A stretch of 64,000 nt of DNA. Origin: Xylocopa sonorina (Eukaryota > Arthropoda > Insecta > Hymenoptera > Apidae). Location of the stretch: the NCBI RefSeq assembly GCF_050948175.1, contig NC_135207.1, positions 2,383,501-2,447,500 of the forward strand, in the 5' to 3' direction. Positions 48,301-63,300 of the stretch are shown here, one piece after another. Every line of letters starts with the position of its first letter. Position 1 is the first letter of the stretch. The position numbers and the translations under genes were made by a program. The notes beneath the pieces are model-generated. The model was not told the DNA's origin, ran no database searches, and worked only from the letters and a program-made list of their open reading frames with translations.

Positions 48301-51300
48301 TATATTTTTCAAATTTCGTGGAGCAGTTCTTGGGACCCATAAAAAATGGCTTTCATCGTAACGCCTTCTCCGTCCAGTCAAATTTGAAACAGTATCGAGT
48401 TTGCGAATCTGTAATATCGCTTGTTGCGCTGTTGTACGAACAAAGACCGTTGTTCTTGTTGTGGTTGTTGTTGTCATTATCTCACGCTACGGAATTCCAT
48501 CAGTCAGCCAGAAAAATCTGTGTCGAGGATACATCGTGGTCACACGGATGTACAACACATCACACTCGCACTATACATATATACCAATCACGTATGCTGA
48601 TTCTGACACGCTGAACACACATGGCAAGAAAGAACGCGCTTCCTGTGTTCTCTGCTATTTAATCAGAACGCAACAAAAGACGAAACCAGCCCTGCCTGTG
48701 CTTCGATTTTGCGATGGTCGCTTGAAACTTGTTTGCGTGTCGATATACTCGAGTTTAGACGGCAAAAAGGGCGGCTCGATCGTGCGGTGGGTAAAGTGGT
48801 GTCGAGAAAAATGAAAGTTTCGCTTATTGGGCCAGGTAACCGTGTAAATTTCGATCCAACGTTCGAGCTGAAGTTCGCTCGCATCGGTTTGGTGGCACCA
48901 CTGTATGCACACGCATCTCGAGCTGGCTTTTTGCTAAGAATTACGCATAATTATCGACGGCGTTTGACGAAATAAGTTGGTCGAGTTCTGGTGCATCAAA
49001 TACTCGAAAATTATTTATACTCTTCTGTTATAAAGAGAGAGTGAATTAGCAATCTTCTCATAAACGTGAAATTTCTTTAAGGTTAGTGCACAAACGTAAA
49101 TTTCTAAATTCTGATCCTTTTTCCAAATTTACATTTCTTTAACTTTTATTAATAAGAAGCATTAAGAAGACATGGTTAAAACTTCGCTAGAATAAAATTA
49201 ACTATTTAGTTTAAAGGATGAAAGAAAAAGTAAGAGAAGAAAAAACATAGTTAAGATACAATGGATTCTAAGTAATCGATGCCACGATTGAATCAATCGG
49301 ATAACACGACACGACGTTTTGGCCCCTTTTCAAAATCATGTCGAGAGTCTTCCTACCGTGAAATCGTTGCTTATCGAACAGTTATTTCCTCGTGAACGAT
49401 CTCAACATAAATATCTCAGTCGTAAATTATTCAATACCAAAAATACTAACACCCAACAGAGTCGGAAATATCGGTTTACTCAGCAGTTCTAGCAATCCTA
49501 ACGTTACCTAATCTATATCTAAACCTCTACATTTAATATCTAAAAAATTTCAAAAGATATTCACTATTCAACTTCTACATTTGACAATATCAAATAACTG
49601 CAGAAGAAAAACAGTCCCAATATGAAGCAAACATGATAACAGAAAAATCATAATTTAAATGAAAGTTTTTATACGCAGTATACAACGATAAAAATTTCAT
49701 TTCCGCAATGAAGTGCACCGTGAGAAGAGAATAATTGCATGTACGCAGTAATTGGAAAAGATTCGTCCAGGGAAACGAACGCGTACTGGTCCGACTTGTT
49801 TCCTGTCAAGTGCTGTACACACTCTCGTTCAGAGTGTTAGAGCTGGCAGCCGCCTGGAAAACGCTTCTATAGATCGTATGCCATACCCGCAACGCTTTGG
49901 TGCTGAGATTCTTTGTACATAACATATTTTTTCTTCATCCATTGAATTGCGCGCCGCGGCAGCAGCAGCATAACCGTGCGAGGCGAATCGCACATGATCG
50001 CAACGACGTGGCCCCTCTCCTGGAGATCGTATTGATTTTATCGCCTGGTCGCGATGTACAGTTTGATGGTCTCGTATCGAAGAATATAGATCGCGTGGAA
50101 TCTTGCAATCCTCTACGACAATCAGAACAGAAACGAGAACCAACGTTTCGTTTCTTGATCTTGGTACGATGGGAACATTTGCGAAATGTTGCAAGCTATT
50201 GAACTCTCGTGAACCCTTTCGCGTTGAACAATTTTTGTTTTACGTATCGTTGGTTTTTGTTTCGTGATCGCTCGAGAAGTTGAGCTATTCTTTGCTTTGT
50301 CGCTTGCGAGATACTGTTGCGAAGCTAGGTAAACTAGTAGTGATTTTTTAAGTTAACGACGTTCGAATTCTTTTGTATGACTTTCTTGATATACTTCGTC
50401 GCAAATGATTTATATTTATAGAAATTGATTTTGTGGTTTATATAAGGAAAGCTTCGAGAAGTAACGATTTTTGATTTTGCTGGACGTTGGGTCACGTAAA
50501 GATTCTTGAATTAGTTTGGTCGTTCTAAGAATTAAATCTCTTCGATTATTTTCCTTGTTTTTGATACAAATTTCGAATCGTTCAGGTTTTATTTGTAACT
50601 TTTGAAGTCGAAAGATAATATTATTTAAAAAACGGAATTTTCTTAGCGTTGCACGGGATCTCCAAGTTGTTCGATCTTTTCGATTAGAATTTCAACGGTT
50701 CTAATTGTTTGTATAAAATTTCGAACAGTTGTATGCATTTGGAACGAGAAACTCTTAGCGTCCACGACGGGATTAATTATTAACGAGGCTTTCTCTAGGC
50801 TTGCCGTGGCGTTTCTATTTAACTTCTCGAGCACGATAAAGAATGAAAAAAGAGAAAAGAAAAGAGGATCGATGAGGAACGTGTCTTGCTGCACCGTGTG
50901 TTCTGCTCTGACCGTGAATATTCATCGATAGACACTTCTCGCTTCTGTATAAATTAGATTTAGATAGATCTTTATATAAAACATATGTATGTGTATATAT
51001 ATAATTTTTTTTAACAACCTCAGTGTACATAGTTATTAGGGATAGGTTCGTACACGTACGTCTGTGATAGTTTCAAAGAGAGATAATTGAGAGACGCTTT
51101 TTAGATAGTCCAGGTATAGACTAGACGCCTTCTCGAATCTATTTACAGAGTTTTTATTACAATAGCCACATCTAAATTCACTGACAAGTTATTTATTCCA
51201 TAAAGCAACATTTCAAACTCATTTGATACTAAACAACATCTATTGCAAACACATTTTTATTCAACAAACAGTTTATCAGTAAATTTAGGTGTTGTATTTA

Positions 51301-54300
51301 AATGCCTTATCCTGCATATAATTTTCTTAGTATTTTCGAATCCTCCAGTCATGGGTTATCGCTAAAATCAAAGTCTAAATGTCGATATTGAAAAAGGAAA
51401 GGTTGTCGCTATTAACGAGAGGATAGACCCATTTACGATGCAGTTGGCTATTAAAATCAGTCGATTATCTCGCGCGAGAGTAGTTAATAAAATGAAAAGG
51501 AAAAGGTGCGATAAAGAAACAGGTGGGCGTAGCAGGAGTTTCTAATATATAAGCTCGACAGAAATTCGGTGAGAGGGAGCGGAAACGAGCAGATCACGTG
51601 GACCTCATCCAGGTTCGTATGTTCACGACCCGCTTTTAGCACCAATTTCGTATCGTACACATGTACATATATTATATATGTATATATACATATATTACAC
51701 ACGTATGGCGCATTCTATACGATTAGTCGCTGTAGCTGCTTTTCAGACCTAGACGCGGGATAGATGTTACCCCCGATGCTTCCGAAGTAGGAGAAAAAGC
51801 GAGAGAAATGTGGGGCAACTAAGGTACTATCGGTAAAGTACACGTACGCGCGGAATGGGAGCGTTACCGTCGCGGTAACATTCGTCGAGTCCGCTCTCTG
51901 TATACTTCTAACCTATCTTTCGATGTATAGATTGAAACGAAACCGTGGCAATTGCTGGAACGATCGTTCAGAATTTGAAACGCCAGGGAACATTACTGCA
52001 TCGAACTTTACAAGTATAATACATAATAATTACTGAAATATTCGGAACAAAATGGGTACTCTTAAATGTGTTTAAAATTGTAAAGAATTGGTTGTAAGTA
52101 ATTTGAATTATTAACTAGTTCAATTGTAGTGGCAATTGCTAGAAGGATCGTTCAGAATTTGAAACGCGAGGGAACATTACTGCATCGAACTTTAAAAGTA
52201 CAGTTCATAGTAGTTATTGAAATATTCGGACCAAAATGGGTACTCTTGAACGTAGTAATGTTTGAAATTGTAAAAAGAATTGGTTGTAAGTAATTTGAAT
52301 TATTAACTAGTTCATACTTTGTAAATTGCGCGATAATTACTTAAAATTTTTTATCGAATGGGTTTTTCTTTGTATACTTCTAACCTATCTTTCGATGTAT
52401 GGATTGAAACGAAACCGTGGCAATTGCTGGAACGATCGTTCAGAATTTGAAACGCGAGGGAATACTTCTGCACCGAACTTTAAAAATATGTACGTAGTAA
52501 TTATTGAAATATTCGGACCAAAATGAGTACTCTTAAATGTGTTTAAAATTGTAAAGAATTGGTTGTAAGTAATTTGAATTATTAACTAGTTCAATTGTAG
52601 TGGCAATTGCTAGAAGGATCGTTCAGAATTTGAAACGCGAGGGAACATTACTGCATCGAACTTTAAAAGTACAGTTCGTAGTAGTTATTGAAATATTGAG
52701 ACCAAAATGGGTATTCTTAAACGTGGTAATGTTTGAAATTGTAAAAAGAATTGGTTGTAAGTAATTTGAATTATTAAGTAATTCATACTTTGTAGATTGC
52801 GTGATAATTACTTAAAATTTTTTATCGAATGGGTTTTTCTTTGTATACTTCTAACCTATCCTTCGATGTATAGATTGAAACGAAACCGTGGCAATTGCTG
52901 GAACGATCGTTCAGAATTTGAAACGCGAGGGAACATTACTGCATCGAACTTTAAAAGTACAGTACGTAGTAATTATTGAAATATTTGGACCAAAATGAGT
53001 ACTCTTAAACATGTTTAAAATTGTAAAGAATTGGTTGTAAGTAATTTGAATTATTAACTAGTTCATACTTTGTAGATTGCACGATAATTACTTAAAATCT
53101 TTTATCAAATGGGTTTTTCTCTGATAATTAATATATTAATATTTGGTATTTCAAACTGTGTATAATTAAAAATAACAGCTATGTTATTGTTCAAATAACA
53201 TCAGTTTGTTCAAATAACAGCTAAAAATGTAGAATTTTCGACGAATCAATCCGCGATGGTGACGGTTCCCCCAGTCGTCTCGCCATCGGACAAATATGGC
53301 GGGCGGTTCGGTTCAGAGCCTGCCTCGAAGCTCGGGGCGTTGTTTCGCGATGCACAAATACGCCGTGGAACGATTAGGAACGCGTAGAGCTAATCTAGAA
53401 GCGGGTTATGAATAACACATAGCGGACAAGTGTACAAAATGAATATTTCCAATGGTTCACCAGCCATTCTAATCTCCAATACTTAATAAAACGAACACTA
53501 AAAATCTGCTTACGTATCGTACATGTCAAACATTCTACACTTTGGAAATATTTATTTCACCGATATTATCACTTTTCGATGCGTCTCGTTGATTGTTTAT
53601 TTATTTTTTTTCTTACTTTTTCTCTAACTTCGACTTGAATTTAGATCGTCGCGCGTTACGATGAAGAGAACGATGCAACGAGGGTACGATTTTTTTTTTT
53701 TTTTGAGAACTCTACATAGTCTCTAGCACGTCTTGTACAAGAGAAACCACGGTAACGATGATACGACGCAAGATCATAAGTAAAATGGATCACGCGATAA
53801 GAATGGTGGTACTTACGAGCGTTTCGTTCTCGCAGGTTCGGTATGACGACGAGGACGAGGATGAGGGTCCTCAGCCGGATTCGACGCTCGAGCAAGGAGT
53901 ACCGATCCCGGTCCGACTGCACAACGAATTTCCACCCGAGTTGGCCTCCACACCTCTCGAGGATATCGATAGCTACTATCATAATCAAAGGGTATTAATA
54001 TTATCTCTGGTGAAATGGTAAAATATGTTAAGCTCGAAGGATCCATTTCTTGGGGACATTTAAAGTCTCCTCTATGGTTTATAAATTCTTTGTTCTTATT
54101 TTTATTCCATTTCGTTATATGTTTCTAAAAAATAAAATATGTTTAGCTCTCTAAATGATAAAATATGTTTAGCTCGAAAAATCCATTTCTTGAGGATATT
54201 TAAAGTCTCCTCTATGATTTATAAACTCATTTTCGTTAATTGTTAATTTAATCGCCTTTTGTTTTACACTACAAATTTTATTACAATACGTATACATTTT

Positions 54301-57300
54301 GTACCGTGGTTAAATAACAGAAATTGTACAATGTACAAACATAAAAATCCTTTTAAGAGATTTATAAAATGGCTTTTATTATATCGTATATCGTTTTACT
54401 AGTTGTCAAAGTTATTAATCGTAAATTTCATATATGTAATTTGAGAAGCGAAGAAATTGTTTGCTTAACCCAAAAAATTTGTAAAAAATCAAGAATCCAG
54501 TTGACAATTTAATATCTTATTTAAACTATATCTCTCAACCATGTCTTAGATTTTTTTATATTTCGTTCGATTGCAGAGTTTCTAATTTTACTAAAAATAT
54601 TTTCAGTTAACTGATCTCATCGAATATCTAATTTTTCTTCCAAAGAAACGTTTCTTGCCTAAATAGTTTGTTATCAACTACCCAGTGTAACGTTACTTCT
54701 TTTTTTCTGTCTCTTTACCAGACCTTCGTCGTCATCAGCAAGGGAAAGGACATATTCAGGTTCTCAGCGACAGACGCGATGTGGATCCTCGACCCGTTCA
54801 ACCCGATACGACGTGTGGCTATTTACATATTGGTTCACCCACTCTTCTCCCTCTTCATTATCACTACAATATTGGTTAACTGCATACTCATGATCATGCC
54901 CACTACGCCCACCATCGAGTCTACGGAGTGAGTATCGTTCGTACCCCGCGTTCTCGATCTAGCATAACAAAGGCGAGAAACTCGATTTACTCTTTGCCTA
55001 CGTCTCCCCACCGTTGTCTGGTCGCTGTTGTTTTTCTCTTTTTTTGTAAACGTACATACGCGCACAATAACATCAGAACGCGTGCGAGTATCGGTCTCTG
55101 TGGAAGTTCGCCACTTCTCTATTGAAATTGTTTTCCATCTGAGCATCAAATGCTTTTGAACGATTCACTTTTGGGAATTGAAATTGAATCGTTTCGCCAA
55201 CGGTGCCTTTGGTATAGAAAATTGAGAAGAATCTCTCTGTAGAAATAATAATTGCTATATTGACAAAAATCAAATCATTTTAGTTAGAATATTTGGTTTC
55301 TGATCGAGACAGAGAAATGTTAACCGAATTTTATCGAGAAAGGAGGAGAATCGTTGTTCAGAATAAAAAGAATCGATGCTCGCACGCTGAATAATGGGCG
55401 TCAAACCGATGCGTTCGATCTCTTGCGGTTCCCGAATGGATGGAAGCGTATATCAGTGAGAACAATACGTACAGGTACATACTACCTTTTAACCAAACCA
55501 GTTTACTATAATTTACACGTGGTACTGGCAATACCTTCAGAGATTCAAGCTGCTTGAACATTCCATAATTACCTGTAAAGCAGAGGCTGAACTGTGACTG
55601 ATTAAAGTGGCGCAGTCGGGAGATAACGATCTACTTTTTTACTCAAACTCTTATTAAACCTTGCCAGTCGATTATATATTATATTTACGCTTGCTCTGCA
55701 GTAACTGTGAATAACGTAGCTTAGCGTGTTCGCGAGCCTAAGCCGAAGATGAGTCGAGATCAAATCAACAGTTCGACTGAATTCCACTTTCTCGTTCTTT
55801 CTTTTATGTTCGATTCAATGGACGTTGCGATTTCGCTAAACAGATTGAATCATCGAAAGCTTACGGCTTAAGTACACGTTGTTCAAAGTATAGATATCTC
55901 AAGCAATGTTCTACGTGTTATAGCTCTAAATATATGAGTAGAGACTGTGATAAATTGTATAACCGTTGGTAAGTTTTGTTCTAGTCTCTCTAGAGGTAGC
56001 TTAGAGACGCGAGCGACCTGTGCGAATAATCTGATTGGGGTAAGAAAGAGTGGAAGGGGATTTTGTGGAATCAACCAGCGGCGAAACGATTCGTTTCGTA
56101 CGATCGAAGAAGGAGATTGTTCGCTCGGATCGTCCTCGACGATAGCTGATTTATCCACGGCGATTTTTAATCAATTAGACACCGATAGCGATCGGATTTG
56201 TCGTCTAGTTTGGCAAAAGCGACCGCACTCACTGGCAGCAATAATCGTAACACACGTCATTTGTTATTTTGTAACATTGATGGGATCAAGTATAGCGATA
56301 TTAGATGATGACACGTGCTTCAATTCACTGAGACATGTTGTGAGAAAATCTGACAAGATGGTAGATTTTTTCTGGTAATGCAAAATTGTGGATAAAGTTT
56401 TCTCATTTTGTAACATTGATGGGATCAAGTATAGCGATATTAGATGACGATACGTGCTTCAATTCACTGAGACATGTTGTGAGAAAATGTGACAAGATGG
56501 TAGATTTTTTCTGGTAATGCAAAATTGTAGATAAAGTTTTCTGATTTTGTAACATTGATGGGATGAAGTATAGTGATATTAGACGACGATACGTGCTTCA
56601 ATTCACTGAGATATTTTGTGAGAAAATGTGACAAGATAGTAGATTGTTTCTGGTAATGTAAAATTGTAGATAAAGTTTTTTCTATGCAATTATTAACATA
56701 ATTTATTTTAAAATTCAAAGTGGTTTGATGTAATAATTTTCTTTGAGATATAGAATTGATATCTACTGCAAAGTATTGTACTTAGAATATTTTAAAAGTG
56801 TTTGAGAATTTTTATTTTTCCAGAATTGCTTCTCGAGTGTAAAGAGTACGCTCGAGCTAGCAATTGTTAGCATTAGAATTACTTAAATGTAAAGTATAAA
56901 ATAAACAACCTACATTTTGTACTCTCTGACGAGATACTTCGTAATTAATTCCATTCTCCAGGCTAAAGATAACTATAATTGAATGCAACTCTCCCTTTAC
57001 TTATTCGACTGATGTAACTCGAAATATAACGTTGCACGTAAATCAATATGACTGGTGTTCATAACGACACATCTCTTCAGAAAGTACAACTACATAATGC
57101 GCATAAATCTCACCACAAAAAATATCATGCTTCCTAAAACGAAACGTACAATCGACTCAATTGTCTCCAAGTATGGATACGTTAAACTTGATCCCCTTAA
57201 CGCCGTCGAGACATCGTTTCGAACGAATCCAACGACGTTTCTTCCAGTGAGTGGGTCGTCGATGCACACTCGTCAGTGTGATTGTGATTGAAACCGTGCT

Positions 57301-60300
57301 AGGTCGGTTAGAGACAGACTTCTCGCGTGCGTGTGCTGGCGTGCGTTCGCGCCAAAGGAGAAAAAACGCATTTAAAAGCTGAGCGGTGTGTTTGTTGTTT
57401 TCAGAGTGATATTTACGGGCATCTACACATTTGAGTCCGCCGTTAAGGTGATGGCGAGGGGTTTCATTCTGCAGCCTTTTACCTATCTTAGAGATGCATG
57501 GAATTGGCTCGACTTCGTAGTTATAGCTTTAGCGTGAGTAGTTAAAAACTTATTCTTTAACTAAAAAAGAAAGAAAACCGCCGGGGGAGGGGGGGGATGA
57601 AAAAAGTAAGACGAGAGACAAGCAAAACGAAACCGAGCGAACGATACAGATACGAAAGTCAACTGTAAATCAGAACGGTAGAATACAGCGTGCGGACGAA
57701 AGAGGATAGTGTAAGGATTATTTAAAGTGTTTCGAGTAGTTAAACGATTTGTAAAAAAAAAAAGGAATATTGTTTACGGTTTGTCCAGTTTCTAACATCA
57801 GAAATAGGAGAAATCTCGCGTAATACCAGGGTAAAAGCTCGCGTTGTAACCATTGCCACTTCAAATCGAGCTCGAAAGTTAAAGACAATTAATATCGTGC
57901 GATGGTAAGAGTTCTTTCCTTTATTCGAGCCTATCAAGTCGGTTCTCTGAAAATATTCGTGGCCAGAAAATATTTAGTCGCCAGCAGGGTATCAGATTTC
58001 AAGCGACCTTCTGTCTTTCCTATAAAATTCGAACGGATCAAGGCTCACGCGTTTGTTTCCGGGTAATCATTGACGAATCTACCTAGATACGATTTTCAAT
58101 TCAATTTCCACGTTTATTTGTTACTCGTTCGGCGATCACGACCAACGTTCGTCTCGACCAGAGGGACGGATTGTTTCTTTTTTTGTTCTTTCTCTGTGCC
58201 CCTTAGCTTCCACGGGTAGATTCGTATGACGACGATGACGATCTTAGCCGTATCGCAGGGCCGATTTTCGATGAATCAAAGCAACGCACGGCCCAGAGTT
58301 TACCACGCGGTGAAGCGTTCGCCGGACCGAGTCTTAACGAGAACGCTTAATTAGTGTACGAGATTAGAACGTGTTCAGGTTATGGAACGTAGATCTATAT
58401 ACATTATAATATACGTATACATTCGCTAGAGACACCTTTCTTTCCGAGTAACGCTATAAAGAAAAAAAAAAAAAAAAAAAGAAGAAAAGAAGAGAGAAAA
58501 AAGAAACGAAAGAAGGGAGGAAAATTTTGTGTAGTCGACTCTACTTCTTTTGAGAACTTTCTTTTTTTTAATCATACTTACACGGACACGTACGATACAC
58601 CACGTACATAATACATTCACACGTATAGTTACACGATTACGTCAAATATACATAATATAGGTAATATATGATATACGAGTTAGTTTAATTAGATAGGGTT
58701 TAGAGACTTTTTATTATTATTACTTGTCATCCTTTATTAATCAGTATTATTGTTCTTATTATTATTATTATTATTATTATTTATTGTTTCTCATCATTAT
58801 TATTACCACGTCTAGTTACCTCAGAGGGAGAGTATTTATTTGTTTATTTACTATTCATCGTAATTGTTGATTAGCCTAGCGTATTATACATATATACGTC
58901 GATTCGATCGAAACCCTTATTATTAATTGTCGTAGATTTAGTAAATTATTGTATATACTATATATACATATATTATATACATAATTGTTGATAGATGGTC
59001 AAGTACGTATAACTTATACGACGTAAAGAGTATCCGTTTGCGAACTCGGTATCACGAGATATCACGATCGTTACATATTTGCCAATTTCTATTGTACTCT
59101 GTGCACTGTTACACGTACAAATGCTGGCTAAAAATGTCAAAATAATTTTTATTATTCTATGACAACCATTAGGCGATTTTATAAACGAATACTGCAACAA
59201 GTATCGATAGAGTAATAGTATTTACAAGCAAATGTTTACGCGCAGAATAAATCAGTTTATATACAATTAAGCATTTAACATTAAATATGAAAATTTTATT
59301 TAATAATGTAATAATTTGGGATATAAGCTTCATTCGTTTGGCTGATAACGTTTCAAATTTAAATGAGAATAGTGTAACGTTAAATAGCGTTGATATAATA
59401 ATCGTATCGTTTAGTCTAATGAGAGAAGTTTAACTGATAGAAACAACAGAAAGACGAATAGTTTGCAAAGTTTCTAAAGTCGTGCAAATTTAATTTCCAT
59501 TTCTTTCTTTTTGACTACTTTTATCCACTTCTGGGACAATGAACCTGAATTTTTAGCCAGTAAAATTAGCATAATATTACGCGAAAGAATAGAAAGAAGA
59601 GAATTAATAAAACTCTTGAAACGCATAAGTTTTGCTACGCGGTGAACCGTCTTCAACAGTGCACGAGAGTTAATTATCTGTAAATCGATGAAACTCTTGT
59701 TTGCTCGACTTGATTCGAAAAAGGGAACGCTGAAACAATTGCGAACGAAAACAAAAGAAAATTTAAAACTCGATGATAACGCAATTACTACTGTAATTGC
59801 ACAGATTCCCGTGATACCGTGGCATTTCGAGTGACATCGAGTGCATGCAGTAAAAACTAGCTACCTTTAATACATATATACGATATATATACATGCACAT
59901 GTATATATACATATATATATTATATATTATTATACAAGCAATTTCAAAGCAGACGTTTTTGGTAGGCAATAGAGAAATCTGGTAGCGAGTAAACCGTTTT
60001 AGTATATATTTAACTTTTCTACTTGTTCTCCTCGATTTTTTTCTCTCTTTTCACTGTCTCTCTCTCTCTCTCTCTCTCTCTTTCTATCTCTCTACCTCTC
60101 TCTCTCTCTCTCTCTACCTCTCTGTCTGTTTCTCCGTTCCTTTCTTTTCGTTCGTTTTCTAAATACCGTTTCGTATTTTTGTTCGTATCACTGTAATGTG
60201 TGTGATGTTCGGGTGTATTGCAGTTATGTGACGATGGGCATAGATCTAGGCAACCTTGCCGCTCTCAGGACATTTCGAGTCCTCCGAGCCTTGAAGACTG

Positions 60301-63300
60301 TCGCTATTGTACCAGGTATGCTTAGTGAAATAGATCAAATTGGGTGTAGTCGCAGATACTTAGAGAGTCATTATAGAAACACTTTCTCCTCGCGGCCTCG
60401 CTGTTACATACACATTCTTTCTTTCTCTCTCTCTCTCTCTCTCCACTTCTCTGTCTCTCTCTCTGTCTCTGTCTCTCTCGCATCATCACCAATAATGCCT
60501 ATATTCGAAGTAACATGCAATCTATGTTTCTCTCTCTTTCTCACTCTCTTTCTCTCTCTCTCTATTTAAGTAAACGTCATCCAGATTCCTTTTCACAGTT
60601 TTCTCACGCGCCAAATTTTGTTGAACGCCAGCCTCTCATCACTTCACTCGCTCGATACAGATCATTCGTCTTTGAACTATTGAGCATTGCGTTGAAACAC
60701 TCGAGAGAACAGCTCCAAATGTTGATCATCGAGAAACCAGCCATGTCTCTTCATGATCTTCCGTCAGCCATTCCTCATCTTTCCCTTGACAAATATATAT
60801 TGTGTCGCTGTGTATATATGTATGCGTGTACGAGGTGAGGCACGCAAGATGTGGCAAGCTATTTTCTTCAATCATTCTACAGATATCCAAGTCGAGTTGT
60901 TTTTAAGCTGAGCGGATTCAAGGCGGTTAATTATTTGGTACAGTTTTGGAAGAAAGTGTCTTGGATGGAGAGAGGGTGTTCAGCTCTATTTTTTTGAATG
61001 GAACGAGCAGTTCTTTCTTTTTATTTTGATAGCTGTTATTAAATGCAACAGTGTTTGTTTGAAACATTTTTTAATATATCACATAGTTTAAGAATTATAG
61101 TAATGTACACATTTCTCAGGAAATTGTATTTCTAAAAGGCGTCAGAAAATGATTGACAATCGAAAATTTTCTTTAAGTATCTATATATTGATAACAATTA
61201 CTGAATATTTTGATAATTGTGAAAAAGTTGAAAGAATATTTAGTTTTACTGATCAAGTGTTAATTATAATATGTCACGACAAAATAATCCTGAAAATTGA
61301 CTAGTTTCCATGCTTATTACAATCTCTAACGATTTTTAATCATTTTTCAGTGTCTTCTTAATTTTATTTATGTAAAAATTTGCTAAATGTTTCAAACAAA
61401 TGCTGCAGCTTTTTGATAACACTTATTAAACTAAAAAGAAAAGAATATTCAATTTAGAAACTTAAGAAGAAAGAAGCGTGTATTTCCCCTGAAAGATTCT
61501 TCCTGCTTTCTCTTTTGTGCCTCAAATGATTAACCCTTTGCAAAAAAAAAAATTCGCTTTGATATTTGCAACAGTTTTGTAGGAAATATTCTTTTACGCT
61601 GTGCTTAACCCTATGTACAGGATGATTCACGAACGACTTGACATAATATTTAAGTATTTCTAACTGTTTAGAGCAGATACGTTTCAAGCAAGCTTGATAT
61701 TACAAATGCAGAAGTTATAAGTAAAAATAAATCTTTTTAAAAGTATTATGTTTTATAAAGAACTGGAATCACTTTGCAGTTGTTAAATAGTACCATGTGT
61801 GCTATCTTTGTTATTTCTCTAATTGTTAGACTAAGACTTCTAAGACTTCACTGCCTATTTAAAAATAATAATGATAATTTAGAACTATATTGATTTTATA
61901 TACAAGCAGTTATGAAATTACAAAAATTCAAGAAAATCGTGGGTAACAATTCAAGAAACAAAATACATCATACTGTAACATCAAACAAATAAAATAACAC
62001 ATGCTACCATACTATTTAATAAGGGATATAAAATAGATTCTTGTTTTTATGAAAGATGATATTACTCAAAATTCTTCATCGAGTTTCAATATACATTTTT
62101 GTTCGAAACTTTTTTTTGTTAAACTCTTAGAAACAGTAGAAATATGGTAACGATCGATTTCTGAACCATCCTGAACATATACATATATATACATATCTAT
62201 AAACACGTATACATACATGATCCTCTCCATTGTTATTGAGTCAGTTCATCATCTGTCTGTCTCTCTTTCTCTCTCTTTCCACACGCTGAAACGAATAGCG
62301 ACGTGTTGTTTGTTTAAAGCAAAAGAAAAAAGAAAAAAAAAAAAAAAAAATACAGAAGTTACCGTCCACGTCCACCAGTTGAACGTCGCCGTTGTAAAGT
62401 ATCTCCGTGCGTTTACTGAGAAACCCATCTGGTCCTGTTTTTTGTTTCGCCCGCCAGGTCTGAAAACCATTGTCGGCGCTGTGATAGAATCCGTGAAGAA
62501 CCTGCGCGATGTGATAATCCTGACGATGTTCTCTCTTTCCGTCTTTGCGCTGATGGGCCTCCAGATTTACATGGGGGTGCTCACGCAAAAGTGTATAAAG
62601 AACTTTCCCGAGGACGGCTCCTGGGGCAATTTCACCGATGAAAACTGGGAGCGATTCGTTAGTAACGAAAGTACGTAATCGAATTTCATGTGAACATCTA
62701 TTTCGTTTCGTACTCTGGCTCAAAAGTTTCGAGGATTCTTCGTTTCGTTGCTAACGTTGTGATGCTTGGTGTGCGTTTTATGAGAAATGTATTAATTGGA
62801 CCGTTTATTTTGGAAGTGGTGCAAGTCCATTTTCTTCTGTTTCCAGAGAATTGAATGTTAGCAGATCTGACAATTAAAAAATATAGGCTAATTATGTGAA
62901 GTCTAAGAAGGTTTGTTAATTTAATCAATATGTAATTTGATTATATAAATTTCTTTTAATAGACTTACACCAGTTTCATAATTAGTCAATTGTAAATATC
63001 ATTTAATTTCAATTTTGAAATAAAAATATCACTTAAAATATATTTATAAATAATAGCAAGAAATAAAATAGGATTAGCATTCCTTACTACGAACTTTAAT
63101 TATATTTATATAATGTTAAACTTAACACAAGATATTGGTATTATTAATTATTTATGCTCTTCATGTGGCAGTGTTTTGAAAAATTCATGATGCACAGAAG
63201 GTACATAACGCAATAGAAATTGGACTTACACCACTTTCATAATCAATGATTACGCAATTTCTTTTACCGGCCAATTTTAAATTGAACAAAGAATTGGCAT

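Noticed and set aside
58216..58250. Sequence resembling the start of para exon 3 (TATGACGACGATGACGAT)
   Set aside because: Only a short GAC-rich similarity; a base is missing relative to exon 3, the frame gives no acidic peptide, and it lies within intron 5.
62241..62723. 160-codon - strand frame opposite para exon 7
   Set aside because: A shadow of the conserved para coding sequence on the + strand.
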